DNA of 64,000 nt from Symsagittifera roscoffensis (GCF_963678635.1 NC_087065.1:60600754-60664753); one strand, 5' to 3'. Positions 45,300-58,212 are shown, counted from the stretch's first letter. Notes: generated from the letters alone by a model not told the origin. A program made the numbers and translations.

Positions 45300-46860
45300 A
45301 TACCACTGGTTACTAAAGGTAACTAAGTTAAGTTAAAACAATAAAAGTAATTGTGTTGAATTAAAACTGACTGTTGTCTAAACAAAACAATGGTGACGCG
45401 AAGTCCAATGGACTTCGTATAAAGCACAACTGACTGGTAACTAGTTAATTGCTAGAGGTGAATGTTACTACGTTTAAACACACAATCACAACACCAGACG
45501 AGTATGATTAAACCTTTATTGATAAATTTTTATCTTGAAAATAACATAAGGAATCCGTAAGAAAGGGATTTAGTTTTCATAATTAATCAAGCTACAAAAA
45601 AATCTTTAACTTGGAGTTCAATTGCAGTAATGAGATCGCTTTAGAGAAACTAAAGAGGCATGGATGTACGTTCAAAAAATTTAGAGTCCCAGAGCCTTCT
45701 TAAACAACTTCGAGGAGTTAAATTCGTTTTCTGTTCAATGTAGGGATCAAAAGGGTTCAGATAAAATGCCGCTGGATCTTGCGTTTTTACACGATGGGGA
45801 CGCCTCATTCGTATTACTACGAGTAGTCCCTTCTGAGTGCAGTTTCTTATATCATGATTTTTTTTACTATATTTTTCCGGAATTTCGGCTCCTATATTTC
45901 TTCATAAGTTTTTTTTTTAAATGATCGTAGCCTATTTTTTTCAGAAAGGTTTAATCTACAAACCTCACTTTGATAAAAAATTATTCTAGAACTTCCCATT
46001 CTTTTATATCGTTAGGTCCACTTACTCTAATTGTTTTTGCCCGTAAGTTTGGCATGTCCCTTCTGAGCGATGAAAAACTTGTACTGCATTGGATTTCAGT
46101 GCCCAATACTTTATCGGATTTAAGAAAATTATTTTAAATTTGAGTTTTATTGAGTTAGGATACGTTGCACCAGTAGATACAAAATTTTCTTGATAAGATT
46201 AACTAGCAATCAGATTTAATCAACCAGTTTGACCAACTGATCGTTGGCGGTTTGAGTATATTTATTTTCGACAAGCTTATCCTAAAACTATTTGGTAACC
46301 AAGTTGAGCTGCTTTATCTGCTCTGTTTCTATATACCAGTTGGGAAGATTAACCGATTTTTGATTCCCTTCTGACAAAACGTTTGCTTTGATATCATTTA
46401 TGTTGAGTTTTGTTTTCATTTTTGAAAAGTGATAAATTAAGAAACAGTTTGCTTCACATAGGTCAAGTTTTAAATTTGACACTTTTTGTAACGAAAGAGA
46501 AGTAGCTCCCCTTCAAGAGAAAACAGTATAAAGAGAACGCAATGTTCCCCTTCATGAAAGCGAAGTGTCCCGTTCACGACTTGGTCAAGAGAAAAAAGTT
46601 GTTGCAGTACATTTTGTGATTCCATTCTGCAAAAGAGGAATTTTCTGGCCTCCTCAAGGCCCTTCTTATCGTGAATTTTCCCTCGTCGGCATCCTCCAAG
46701 ATTCTCCTCAGTTCCTTGAGCACTTTATGTTACATCTCATTTCTTCCCTCGTCCGAGTAGCAGATCAGGTACAAGCTCCTGAAGGGACTCGACAGCGTCT
46801 CCCTCTGGTGCGAGCTGAGGGAATAGAAAACATTCTACCTTTTTGAAACTCGCACAGCTG
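45300..46860 (-). other. Probable retroelement leader/LTR remains
   Basis: Lies upstream of the gag relic in its reading direction. About 46,130-46,400 resembles 52,840-53,110 (gataagattaa(c/t)tggcaa, ctgatcg, ctatataccagt), so this may be an LTR or leader shared by two elements. A perfect 9-bp palindrome (cgaagtcca, tggacttcg) lies at about 45,399-45,417. A GC-richer stretch at 46,580-46,846 may be decayed coding sequence on the minus strand. Confidence 0.45.
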
Positions 46861-47647
46861 ACAATTTTTTTCGATAACTACCTTCAATCTTCATCCCTGG
46901 CTTAGCTCGTCTGTTTATCTAACCATACTTTTGTTTCCCGTTACCTGTACTTAATTAACTCTGGTAATTTTCTTCAGCATTTGAGATTAAAAATTCGTCC
47001 CTTTTTTGTTTTAGCCTGGGCGGCAGGGACCCAAAGGTTAGTTCACCTTTCGTTTTGTGACGAACACTCAATTTGTTGGATAAACTTAATTAACGCCCAT
47101 GTTTTTAAAAATGTTCCTCTATTGTTATTACCCTTTTGATATTTGAGTTCTCTATTGCAGATTTATGATTAAATTTAATCTGAGTTATTCCAAAATACGT
47201 TATCAAAACCTGATGTTTTTAAGTTACTGTTGCTTCAAAAAACTTTCACATATCAATCTGCTCTGTGAGTAGAAAGAAAATTAGTTTTGACACTTCATGC
47301 AAATATCTGCATCATCCCACCTTATGTTTTTCATTTGAGCCGGTATTGTGAATTGAGCATGAGACACAAACTTTTCAAATATTTTGCGGTGCTCTCGTTT
47401 TGAACAGTTATTCCCCGCATTTAAGCTTTTCAGATACCCATTTTGTTCGAGTACAATTACTATAACTACTCAACGATACTACTTCTGATTTGATAGTTTT
47501 TTGAAAATGTCCGCAAATAAAAATTCGTCTGCCACTTCACCTTAGCAAAACAAAAATAGCAATAATTCAACAAGAACACTCCTATATTATCCATAATGAA
47601 GCAAAGAGATTTTCTTAACAAGTAAATTAGAAAGACCAAACTGTTAC
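46861..47647. other. Unassigned DNA
   Basis: No gene or element recognised. Confidence 0.5.
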
Positions 47648-48639
47648 CATCCCGCACCGGAGTTCCATGGATCATAATCGATTATATTGGAAAAATGTTG
47701 TCTGAAAAGTTGTCAGTATAATCCATTATAATCCATTATAATCCATTATAATCCATTATTGTGGCAAATTTAGACCACGTAATCGATTATGTGGTCATTA
47801 AAAATAAAAATCCATTATAATCCATTATGATCCATTTTTTTCTTCAATATAATCGGTTATTTTGTCAAGAAAGTTCATTATAAGCCATTTTATTTTGTTA
47901 ATTAGGCTATTCTATTCTTAGTTCTTTCTATGTCTGGAAAAAAAAGCAAGTTTAAAAATGTAAAATTACTAAGTTTTCCTAAAAACATGCAGTTAAAGCA
48001 AAGAATAATTTGAGACAAAGAATCAGCATACATTTAAGACGAATCGGGATAACAGGTTAAATGTTTTCATCTTTATGTTCTCCCATTTGTTCATCTTCAT
48101 GTTCTCCCAAACTTCTCCAGAACCAGTGACCTCTGCGGGCATCGAGTAGGAGAGCCAGTGACCTCAGCGGGTATCGCGTAGGAGAATCGGTGACCTCAGC
48201 GGGCATCGGGTTGGAGAACCAGTGACCTCAGCGGGCATCGGGTAGGAGAACCAGTGACCTCAGCGGGCAAAAAAAACTTGTCAAAAAAACTATGAAAAAA
48301 TATTGAAAAAACTTAATCTATTCTAAATTAAGCAACTGACATTGGTAACAGTTTTTCTGAAACTTTAAAAGAAGAAATTTGAAATTATAATTGATTATAA
48401 TTGATTAAAAATGGATTATTTTGCCTCAAAAACAAGTTTCATTTTCTTTAAAAAATAATCGATTACAATCAATTATAATCGATTATAATCGATTATAGTG
48501 GGATTTTATTGATTAGAAAAATAGTTTCATTATAATCCATTTTTAATCGATTATAATCGATTATTATCGAAATTTATTGAGACAGACCACGAAAATTCAA
48601 TATAATCGATTATTATCCATGGAACTCCGGTGCGGGATG
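47648..48639. mobile_element. 992-bp element with 42-bp terminal inverted repeats
   Basis: The left end CATCCCGCACCGGAGTTCC is mirrored at the right end, and the inverted match extends 42 bp with one mismatch. The interior is full of the 11-bp words aatccattata and aatcgattata. It also carries a GC-rich 32-bp minisatellite. It has no transposase, and I could not define a target duplication. It is non-autonomous, with superfamily unknown. Confidence 0.85.
48121..48270. repeat. 32-bp minisatellite inside the TIR element
   Basis: Five units of ccagtgacctcagcgggcat followed by cgggtaggagaa, in exact 32-bp register (starts near 48,123, 48,155, 48,187, 48,219 and 48,251). Its GC content contrasts sharply with the AT-rich element around it. 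Confidence 0.95.
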
Positions 48640-49200
48640 ATCATTGTTGCCATCGCTATCTCGATAAAACAGATAAAATCCGAAATATTTAGGCGCGGAA
48701 CGATCGCTTTTTAAAGTTCTTTAAAGTTTGTTCTTTTAACCTTAAGCGACGGAACGATTTCATCGGCATTTACTGAACCTGTCTCGAATAGATTTTGTTT
48801 TTGATGATATTTATGATTGGGTTTTTATTTTCTGATTGAATGACATATATTCCAAGAAAAAGTTTGTAATTTAAGTTAAGTCGCTTCATTGTTTTATTGC
48901 CGATTCCTTCGGAGGGAATAGTGAAGCTTTCGGAGCCAATCCTTTTTCTATGTTGCTTCTTTAATCTCGGGAGTAGCTAGTGCTGGAGAATCTACTGTTG
49001 AACTCGCATATCATTCTCACAATTGTTCTCTTCCTTGTCTGATCACCTGATAGCGTTTTTATGTTAATGCTTTGGTTTCCCTCGCATTTCTTGTGCGTTC
49101 TTGTTTGTTCTTGGAACCACTTCAGTTTATAATGTTGATATTTTTGGTGTTTTTTCTCCAGAATTCAATCTCAAAATTCAGCTCGCTGACATGATTTTCG
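48640..49200. other. Unassigned DNA
   Basis: No gene seen. Confidence 0.5.
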
Positions 49201-52200
49201 ATAATGTGTGGTCCGTTTTCAAGTGAGCTTAAACTTTCTGCACGTTTCTTTGAAATTGGTGGGTTAAAAAAAATATTTCTGTCGTTCACGTTATATTTTT
49301 TCCGTATTGTTGTCTGTCGTAGTATGACATCTGTCTTTCTTGCTCAACTTCCGTTGTATCCAGCAACAATTCAGGACTTATTTAGAGTTGTTTTTTTAAA
49401 AACTTTTTACGTAGTATTTTGGAGACGCGAGCCCTTCAAATTGTTGAAGCCTCTTACAAATAAATTAATCGCAAGAAGCAATGACGAACAAAATTTACGC
49501 AAAAAAAGGATTGTAGTTGGTCACCGCATAAACTGATGATCAATAAGCCAATTTTATAAATATGGTTTGCCTTTTATCGCCGCATATCTGGCTAACAGTT
49601 GTGATGCTCTCCTACATATTTTAAAATAAATTTTTTGATGGTTCTGTTGGTTTTTTCGATCCTTGGGTTTCGTTAAGTATGGTATGAATTTGTAGTACTT
49701 CTATCAATTCGCAGCTCGAAACACAAATTTTTGAATAAGTGTGACAGAAAAAGTTGGACTCTTTGTCATTGCTAAGATTTCCTGTGCAACCAAATCTCGA
49801 AATGCAGTCGTCTATTAAAGCTTTCCTGATCGAGTAACGGTGGAGCCTGATTCCCGTCAAGGTTTTTTGGTATTCAACGCAATAGGCAGAGCAGATAGTT
49901 TGAATTCCATGTTCGAAAAAACTTTAAATGTTTCTGACTAGGGATTTTTTTGTGATTTTTTGTTCAGAGGAGTTCACCCTGTCTTTTATATCCTTGATCA
50001 ATCCAGGCCAGTGAAATTGTGAAGAAGTTTGTTAAAAAACATTTTTGACGGTAAGGTATCCGCGATATTCATTCAGTAAAACAAGCGTTTGCTGCATAAA
50101 ATCCGGATCCAGCACTATTCAAATTACAAAGTATTTTTCCTCGAATCATTTCTTTAGTTTAAAATAGTGAACTTCAACTAGCAGATTTTTGTAGTCCACC
50201 AATAGTTTCCAAAACGTCATTCACGCTCTACTTCTTTTTTTGCTTTCTCGTTATTCTGAGCCAAGCTTTTGCTAATTTTTTAAAACGTTTTTCAGTTTTA
50301 TTTGCATTTAGGTTGTTATGGTTTTAAAAAAAAATTCTTATAGTTTTTTCAGGCAAAATTTTAAATTAAGAATAGTTCCATGGCAAACTTGCGTTCATTG
50401 AATCTTTTCAACTCTCGTTTTCATCGCGTAAATATGAGGAAGCAAAAGAGTTTCTTTAAGTACCTCATTACCATGGCTATTGAAGCAACTGGATCACCCT
50501 TTCACCTTGGCCAAAGATCCCTGGCCTTCAGGTTCAGCAAATCATAATTACCAGCAATCCCAGTGAAATTTGTCACTTTTTTGCTTTTCGCCACTAACAA
50601 ATTTTCATACGCATGTGCTGCAAAAACTGATTACTTTGTTTTGTTAGTTTGGTTTCTTGATAAACGATCAGGTTTTCTTTCCCGCCACATGCTTGGTTTC
50701 GAAATCGAACTGCAATTTTTTCTCTCACCAACAAACTGTCGTTTTTTTACGGTTCCTTAAGACTATGCATTCACATAACAACTTGATGATAGAAGATGTT
50801 TGACCCGCTATAGTCGGCAAGTATTCGTTAGGATCTAACTTTTTTCTTCACCAGTAAAAATGTTGCTGTCCAATTTGAGTGAGTTGACTCATTGAGTTGC
50901 CATTTTTTGTCTTTTGCATTGTTTTTCAAGGCTTCATGCTTCGCAAAGTTCATGCTTCCCTCAGTCTGCTGAAAAGAATTTGCCTTAACGTTGTATTTGA
51001 TCCTAGGTTTGGTGTATCGGAAATACACAAATTGGTTGAACTATGAGAAACGACCTGATTACAATTTTCGACTACTATTTGTCCTTTCTACTTGTGTCAG
51101 TTCAGCCGCCGTTCATCGTACCGTGCTTATTTCAATGGAAAGGTAATGATTCGACCACTGAAAAGACCATTCAGCTAAATCTGATTCCTCAAATCGGTAT
51201 GAGCAGCATTTTTCCCTGTTGGTGTTAATTGGTGAAAATTATTAGAAATTGTAATTTCTCTAAAAACGTTCATTACTGAAGTATCTACTTTTGGACCTGT
51301 TATTCCTTCGAGTTTCTGATTTAATTTTAAGAGTCTTCTTTTGATATTGAGAAAAAATCCAATTTCATCAATATGGCCGTTTTTGACCAATTTTTTTGTG
51401 TCTGCTGGCAACTGAAGCTTTTGTCTCTCCAGTTGCGAAGCTCTCTACCCCGGTTAGTTTTTGTGCTAATATAGATTATCACTTGTAGGTGCTCAGTATT
51501 GTACAGAAACTGTTTGCGAATCTTAAAAATGCATTCTTGGTTTATCAGTAAACCTTAACCTAAGTAATGGGGTAGGCCGTTGTCTGCTGTTACGAAAAAC
51601 TCCTGGCTGATTTTTATTTTCGATTTCATTTCAGGTTACTGTGCATTTTGATGACCACGGTGCCCATTGTTCTTAACGCTGAATTGTTAGCCGGTAGTAG
51701 TTTGCTGCTAATAAGTTTTACGCTTCCTGGTTTTTGAACCGATCGTAGATTTCAACATTATGATTGGAAACTGACTTCCCTATAGTAAAAAAATTGAAAT
51801 TAGATCTCCGTTCATGATACCTCTATATCGAAATACTTGTCTTTGGTGGCTTACATCCTTCTAACATTGCTGCGTTACCTATTTTATTCCACGCTTTTTT
51901 TAATGTTTGCAGAGCTTCAAGACAAAAAGCACTTTCGACAATTCTTTGCCCAAAAGCTTTTCTTCTACACGCTCTGCATTTGTCGTAATTGTTTTCGCTT
52001 CTGAGTTGGTTATATGGCTCGGTCTTGCCGACTTGGTTTGCGTTTCCGTTGGTTTGTTGTTGAATGAGCGTTGTTGAGAAAAATAACAAAAAAAAAATGC
52101 ATGTAGTTCTTAAGCAGGGGCACAACAGCGGCTCGCCGTGATGAGCTGTACAGCTCGTATGTTGGTCCTATCCCTCGTGGATAAATGATCTTAGCGTTTC

Positions 52201-52650
52201 CTTTCAATCTCGTGAGCCTTTTTTCCTACATCGATTTCGTTTGCGTCGCTTTCCTCCCTATTGATTGTTGTCTCTTTGACGGTCACTGCTCCAGGAAAAG
52301 TTTCACTGACCACCAAGTTCCGATGAAAAATTCGTGTCACGGAGACTTTGAATGCATCTGTTTCTTGCCTCCATATTGCTGCTACCTTAGCGTTTGTTTT
52401 TTCTGATGTTTTTATCGCGGCTTCTAGGTAAAGTGCTTCCTCTGATCATTTCGTTATTTTTATGTCTTTTTCCCGACAGACTTCCTTTAGGTTTAACTTG
52501 ACTCTGGCGCTACCTTCGTGAAATCCTCGAAGCACCTGATAAATTCCTTACATCTTGCGATACTTCTGGGTATGCCTTCAGCGGCAATTACTGCAAACAC
52601 CTCAGTAAGTTTCGACAGCCTGCTGCATTTGATGCTCTAGCCATTCTCCG
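49200..52650 (-). pseudogene. Second decayed Ty3/gypsy-like element
   Basis: On the minus strand, an integrase-core-like piece lies at 49,621-49,860 (DDCISRFGCTGNL, then SNDKESNFF). A reverse-transcriptase-like start lies at 50,828-51,028 (STHSNWTATFLLVKKK). The DNA at 49,285-49,400 resembles 36,285-36,400 of the first pol relic, as expected for the same family. Near 52,600-52,680 a frame reads NTVTISGLPENG, possibly from another retroelement's ORF1. Everything is heavily interrupted. Confidence 0.6.
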
Positions 52651-52839
52651 GAAGACCACTGATTGTTACTGTATTGTTTTCAAAAACTTTTTATTAAAAT
52701 TTTAGCCCGAAACGATAAAAAAACATTTATTGGTTAATTCACTTACGAGTTTTTTTACCTTTAATAATATCTTCTTTTTCGCCCCCATAAAACTATGAAG
52801 ATTTGAATTTCCTTGCTTAATGCTTTATCGGAAAAAAAA

Positions 52840-53110
52840 TAACAAAATTGGGTTTTAATTTATTAGGATACCGTGTGCAACTGACCATGATGTTTTTGAT
52901 AAGATTAATTGGCAAATAGATTCATCTTGAAATAGGACTGACCAGCTGATCGAAGTTGGCTCACGTATAACTGTCCTTTTCTCGGTTATCCTGCTTTTCT
53001 CAGTTAGGTCGTCAAGATGAGCGCTTCTCTCAGTTCTGATTCTATATACCAGTCGTATAGTAATCGAGTGAAAAACCAGTTTTTGGTTCCCTCTTTGCTC
53101 GTAATTCAAT
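52840..53110 (-). repeat. LTR-like repeat related to 46.1-46.4 kb
   Basis: Shares a series of words with 46,130-46,400 in the same order and orientation. It lies at the upstream (right) end of the second gypsy-like relic, where a 5' LTR or leader would be expected. Ends and target duplication are not defined. Confidence 0.45.
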
Positions 53111-53279
53111 TATGTTCAGTGTTCTTGAAATTTCACCGAAGAAACAAAATATGGAGAAACTTGGTTCTTTCAGTCAAGCCTTAACCTTGACATTTGTTAT
53201 AATAATTTTTAATTCTCGATAGTTGCACAAACTCCACGAAAAGTTTCTCTATTGTTCGCATTGAACGCGTATTTCTACA

Positions 53280-53902
53280 GAAAAAGTTTTTTGCCTCTTT
53301 TTTGTTTTCAAAAATTTGTTTATCAAACTTCTCCGCGTGTGGGTTAAAATCAACTTATAGTTACTCGTTTAAGTATCACCCGTACCGAACTTTTCTCACA
53401 ATTTCACATCTGATCATACAATTGTCAGACGCTAGCTGTTTTCAGACTATACCTGAGTCAGGCATGACTATACCTGAACAGACATGACAATACCTGGTCA
53501 GACATGACTATACTTGGTCAAACATGACTATACCTGGTCAGACATGACTATACTTGAGTCAGACATGACTATACCTGGTCAGACATGACTATACCTGGTC
53601 AGACATGACTATAACTGCTTCAGGTCTGATCATGTAGAAAAATTAGCTCCATGTAACGGCTGAAACACAGATGGTTATAATGTAGTCCAATGTAGTCTTA
53701 CGATGCAATTACAAGCCGGCAGGGTATTGTGATAAGGCAAAGAATCATAATGATTGCCTATTTTAAACTATTTACCTTGATCTTGTATGAAATGTTGCGG
53801 GAGCGACCTAGCTGCCAATTCAAATCGTATAGTTGAAAAGTTTCATAGTCCGAGCTGTTGTTTTTTTTGTGTCTGAGGCAAAAATGCTCCTTTGTTTCAG
53901 TA
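53280..53902 (+). promoter_or_regulatory. U2 upstream region with 20-bp array
   Basis: This region is the inverted homologue of about 1,741-2,560. From 53,443 to 53,617 lie about nine units of the 20-bp repeat (agacatgactatacctggtc). Beyond it, blocks conserved between the two loci continue to the U2 start. They include gagctgttgttttttt and gtgtctgaggcaaa, then cctttgtttcagta. snRNA genes use a proximal element about 55 bp upstream; the conserved 'agctgttg' block at about 53,852 is in roughly the right place. No TATA-like box is obvious. Confidence 0.5.
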
Positions 53903-54075
53903 ATCGATTTTCGGCCTTTTGGCTAAGATCATGTGTAGTATCTGTTTTTGTCAGCTTATTATCTGGCATGCTGGGCTTTGCCTGGAACCAATATTAAACT
54001 GATTTTTGCTTCTCGAGTTAACACCGAAGCTTGCTTCGATTGACTCATGGATTGTCCCGGTCTTACACCACCATA
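53903..54075 (+). ncRNA. U2 spliceosomal snRNA-like gene (3' end divergent)
   Basis: U2 pairs with the intron branch point. The sequence starts ATCGATTTTCGGCC and continues TTTTGGCTAAGATCATG and TGTAGTATCTG, with the GUAGUA branch-pairing core intact. Stem-loop I is intact. Stem IIa is GTCAG/CTGGC, a compensated variant. Stem IIb is CTGGGC/GCCTGG. The Sm site ATTTTTG lies at 54,002-54,008. Stem III is an inner CGAAGC-TT-GCTTCG hairpin within GAGTTAA/TTGACTC. The primary sequence after position 46 is very divergent, but the pairings are kept. Stem-loop IV is not recognisable. It is either a diverged functional gene or a 3'-damaged copy. Confidence 0.82.
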
Positions 54076-54400
54076 ATGATATGTCTGCTTCAGGTCTTAT
54101 CTTGCAATTTCAGGCATGATTTTGTCTGGTCCAGGTATGATCATGTAAAGTCAGGTATGATCATGTCTGCTTCTGGTATGATCATGTAAAGTCAAGTATG
54201 ATCATGGCTGGTCCAGGCATGATCATGTCTGGTTCAGCTATGAGCATGTCTGGTCCAGGTATGATCATGTAAAGTCAGATCTGAAATACATCTGTGACAG
54301 GCCTTATCATACCTGGGCCAGACCTGAAGCAGACATGATCATACCTGACTTTTTCCATAGTTATCATATCTGTACAAATCTGATTCAGACATGTACAGCG
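54076..54400. repeat. 20-bp repeat array downstream of U2
   Basis: Irregular units of caggtatgatcatgtctggtc and caggtatgatcatgtaaagt, related to the upstream array. From about 54,300 the units appear in the opposite orientation (agacatgatcatacctg). The U2-like gene is thus enclosed by the same repeat family. Confidence 0.85.
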
Positions 54401-57400
54401 AAAAAAGAGATATGCCACAGGACTGATACAGATCTGAAAGTTGTATGACTTTTTGATGTCCAGATTTGAATTTAACTAAAAATTTCAGTACGAACATTTT
54501 CTTTAAAACAAATTTTCCTGAATGTTGGAACTAAGATAACTTGTTGGTAGAAAAAGTGCTGATGCTCTCAAACTTTCAAGCAATCGTAACCAGACTTCAT
54601 CAGTTAGACAAAAAAAGCTCACCAACCTGCTCAGATATCGTTCAGGCTCAAAGAACTAAAAACACTGCTCTATTTGTCCCTTAAAATTAAATACTAACAA
54701 GCTAATACTTTTCATTGGACTTTTTCTGGAAATTTCAATTTAAACAACAACTCCTATTTATAGAAAAAACAAGAAACAAACTTAACTAAGAAGGCTCAGT
54801 AAGCTTGATCCCAGTTTTGGCACACAGACGAAATACAAATTTTTCATCACAATAAAATAACAATCCATTCTTCCTCGCAATTTTTCTTCCTTCATCCGGC
54901 TGTTCCATCTTTAAAGAGAGTCTCACTAGAGAGAGTCTCTTCTAGGAGTATCTCACCAAAATCTCCGATTCGTCACTGTCGTCCAGTACGTTTTACAACA
55001 TTTCCATCTCCTCAATTTTTTTGCTTGGGAATTCTCTGTCGGCATAACGGAAAAAAGTGCATGCCCAATTTCGGTCCTTGGTTCCTTCAGGAACTACTGT
55101 TTATGCGTAGGCTCGCATTTTGCTCCAGTTCAGCGTGTAAGACTACATTTTTTTCTACACATTTGTACAAAGCATTCCGGCCGCCGTGGTTTTGTTTCGT
55201 TGAAGCAAAAGTACTGTCTTGAAAAAAAAATCAAGTTCTATTTTCAACTGGAGCGTGGCTTGTAGACTCTGGCGTTTTTGGACATCTGTTGCTTCACTCG
55301 TACAAGTACATCGTCAAGTTGGCATGTTCAACACTTAACAGCAGGTCCGCAACAGACCCAGAGGCTACGTGTGAAATCTAGCACGTTTAATTGCTTCGAT
55401 GTGGGAACAACTTTTCTTACTTGAGTGAGACTCTAGCCACTTTACTTTTCTCACCGTACTGTCTATCACAATTTTCACGGATTACACTTGGTCAGAGAGT
55501 CTTATGAAGAGATTTTCCAACAGCCCACAACCAGCACCAAGTTTCCTTGCTCTCGGTACCATTGCACTGGACATTATCAGTGGTATTACCGGTATGTCAG
55601 CTTGATTTACTTCCATTTCCGGTACCCTGACGTTTTCAACTTCAATTTCACTCCAATCACCACGTGGTGAGTTTCATCTTTTCATCCACAGCAGAGAAGT
55701 CAGTAGGCAGTGATCCCATCTTTTTCAGTGTCTCAAAGTCATTTACATTCAATTCACTTCACTCATATTCATTAAGTTCTCTCCCAAAATTTCTTTCAAT
55801 TCATTTGTAGTTCTGTTCAGGTCAGCCTGGAGGCTGCTTCAGCCCCCTGCCCTACTCCATCCCTTCAAAATCCGGATATTATATACAATATAAACCTGAG
55901 AAATAAATTATTATATATGTGTCCCAGGTTTTGTTATCTGCTCGGATATTACACGGCTTATTTTATGCGCTTTAATGTAAAATGTGCCTCATTTGAGCAT
56001 TTTTTCCCACAGATTGTGTGTCATACAATTTTTATAATTGAAAAGTAGCTAGTCATACAATTTCCATTATGATAAAAACTTGACTTTTATTGATTTTATA
56101 TAATTTTTTGTGCGCATGAAATCGCATGGAGTTTTACGACAAGTAATTTTCTATTTATGAAGATTCTATGACAAACATTTTTTAGACAAAAAAATGTCGA
56201 ACTGAGCCATGATTTTCATAAAGCATTTTTGGTCAACCCGGCGATGCATGATTTTTAATCCAAACCCCGAATTGGATTTTATGCATTGAGCTGACAAAAA
56301 AGTTATCTTGAAGGATGACCCTTCTGTGGAAATGTTTTCTTCTGATATTTCAATCCTTTTCGTTGAATACTTAATTGGTAACGTCAATCGATATCCGAAT
56401 GAAGGAAATTAAGGTCAAAAACTTCCAGTTTAAAAATCCCAGCTTCTCGGGAAGCGTCCAGCTTTTTTAACGATATAGACAGGTAGTTATGTCAACTAAT
56501 TAAGTTTTGTCTAGTGCCGGTACAGATAACACAAGCAAAAATGCAAGCCTGTATGTAAGATTTTTTACTACACTAATTAGAGAACTACTAATACATTCTC
56601 TTCCAAATCCGCCTACAGTTTTCATTTAAAAACGGATCATAGGTGAGTCCATCTTATGACTCTCAAGTATTCTCTGATCGACTTGATTGGGTCGTTTGAC
56701 GGACTTTGTGGGCTGATTATTAGAGTTTATCATTCTCCCAAGTATGAGCTCGTCTCAAATAATATTTTCAAAATTGCAAACCAATGTTAAAAACAATAGA
56801 GAAACAATTCAAAAACAAATCAAAAATAAAAAATATTACAGCTTCTATTGAGTTCAAAGAACTTTATCTTAGAGCCTCTAATTTTTCTGGTGTTTTGTGA
56901 TGGCCATGGAAATTTGATGTTTTGAGGGAATTTTTATGCTCGTTTTAATCTGATTTTTGAAGCAAATGGCCGATTTTTTTTCTTCAATTGCAAGAACATT
57001 GAAATGGTTCAAATTATAACACAAGATGTATCTTGCCAATACTATGATCTCTACCAGTTTCAGCTCCCTGCGTTCATTGGGGTCCGATAAACGATTTCCT
57101 GAAGTTACGGGTGGGTTTGTATATTTAAGCCAGAAAACCGAAGGGTGTTCTAGGATTTCGTGGTATAAACTTCCCTCAACTGGGCCTACAACATACTAAA
57201 GAGAGAGCCCAATGCTGCAGCTAGTTGCAGAGATCTGATAGGGCTATTTATGCTTCCAGGGACCGTTATCACTTGCCCCCCCCCATGGGTCTGAGGGGTC
57301 TCGTTTTTCGTATGCCCGGGTCAAATAATCTCTAGTACCGCTCTTCTGAGTTTCATAAGAATGAGGTTCCGTGCTAACACTTTTAAAACATTTGGCCTAT

Positions 57401-58212
57401 TCTTAATAGTTACGACGACTGTCAAGTACAGTGTTTGGGTTCCCTGGCAGATGGGTGGTGTAAGTTGTTCAGACCTGCTTCTTCTGTTCACGCGAGATGG
57501 ACGACGATAGCATAATGGCCAACGAGACCACCCGGTGGGTCCGACCAGGATTCGAAGATACATTGACAGGTTCAGTTTTGGTAACAACAATAATGAAATG
57601 CGTTTTTATCATTTGAGGTTCCGTGCTAAATTCTAAACAATATTACTGCGCTTTGCCATTTTTTGCAAACGTCGTTTTTTTATTCCTTATTTTGAAAGTT
57701 TACTATTTTGAAAATTTTGGCTTCGAAAATTTCACAAATTTCCTTAAAACCGAATATTGCTCCACAGACGGAAAATGGGCAGTCGGAAACTGCAGAAGGT
57801 CGCCCTAATATGTGAAGCCTTGTTGCGTTTAAATTTTCCTGGTTATATTAGAAGTATTTTGTGCCATATAAAAAGAACCCAAAAGTTAATATCCGAGCCA
57901 GCAGCGAGGTTTGCAAGTTTTTGTAAAGGGTTTGCCCATTGATACCTATTTCACGATAGGCAATTGTGACTGAACCATTCTGGCTACCCCGCTGCACATA
58001 CTAATTTTGAGGAGGAAGCGCTGGCTACAGAAGTATCGGTTGGGGTCACCCCTCCCCTCGGTACGGCACTGATCCAAATTGATCGACAGATTTTTCTCAG
58101 GGAAATTCTTCTTGCCAGAAGAGTCGAGACCCTAAAAGTCACGTCAGCATATGAAAGTTCAGTACTTAAAAGCTCTAAACTAGTTCAATTTTCGACAGTT
58201 TATAAAAATTGA
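54401..58212. other. Unassigned DNA
   Basis: No protein gene is supported. At 56,030-56,245 there is a worn copy of the dispersed inverted-repeat element (gtcatacaattt, ending cattttt then ggtcaacccgg). At 57,456-57,529 the minus strand has tRNA-Arg-like words (GTTGGCC, gaacagaagaagcaggtctg), too weak to call. The phrase gaggttccgtgctaa occurs at about 57,362 and 57,616. Confidence 0.5.

Noticed and set aside
45399-45417. Perfect palindrome cgaagtcca/tggacttcg as a retroelement primer-binding site
   Set aside because: It starts with TGG on the minus strand as a primer site would, but I cannot place an LTR end next to it or name a matching tRNA.
57456-57529. Minus-strand tRNA-Arg-like stretch
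   Set aside because: Words of the D arm and T arm are present, but the acceptor and anticodon stems do not pair. Left as a note only.
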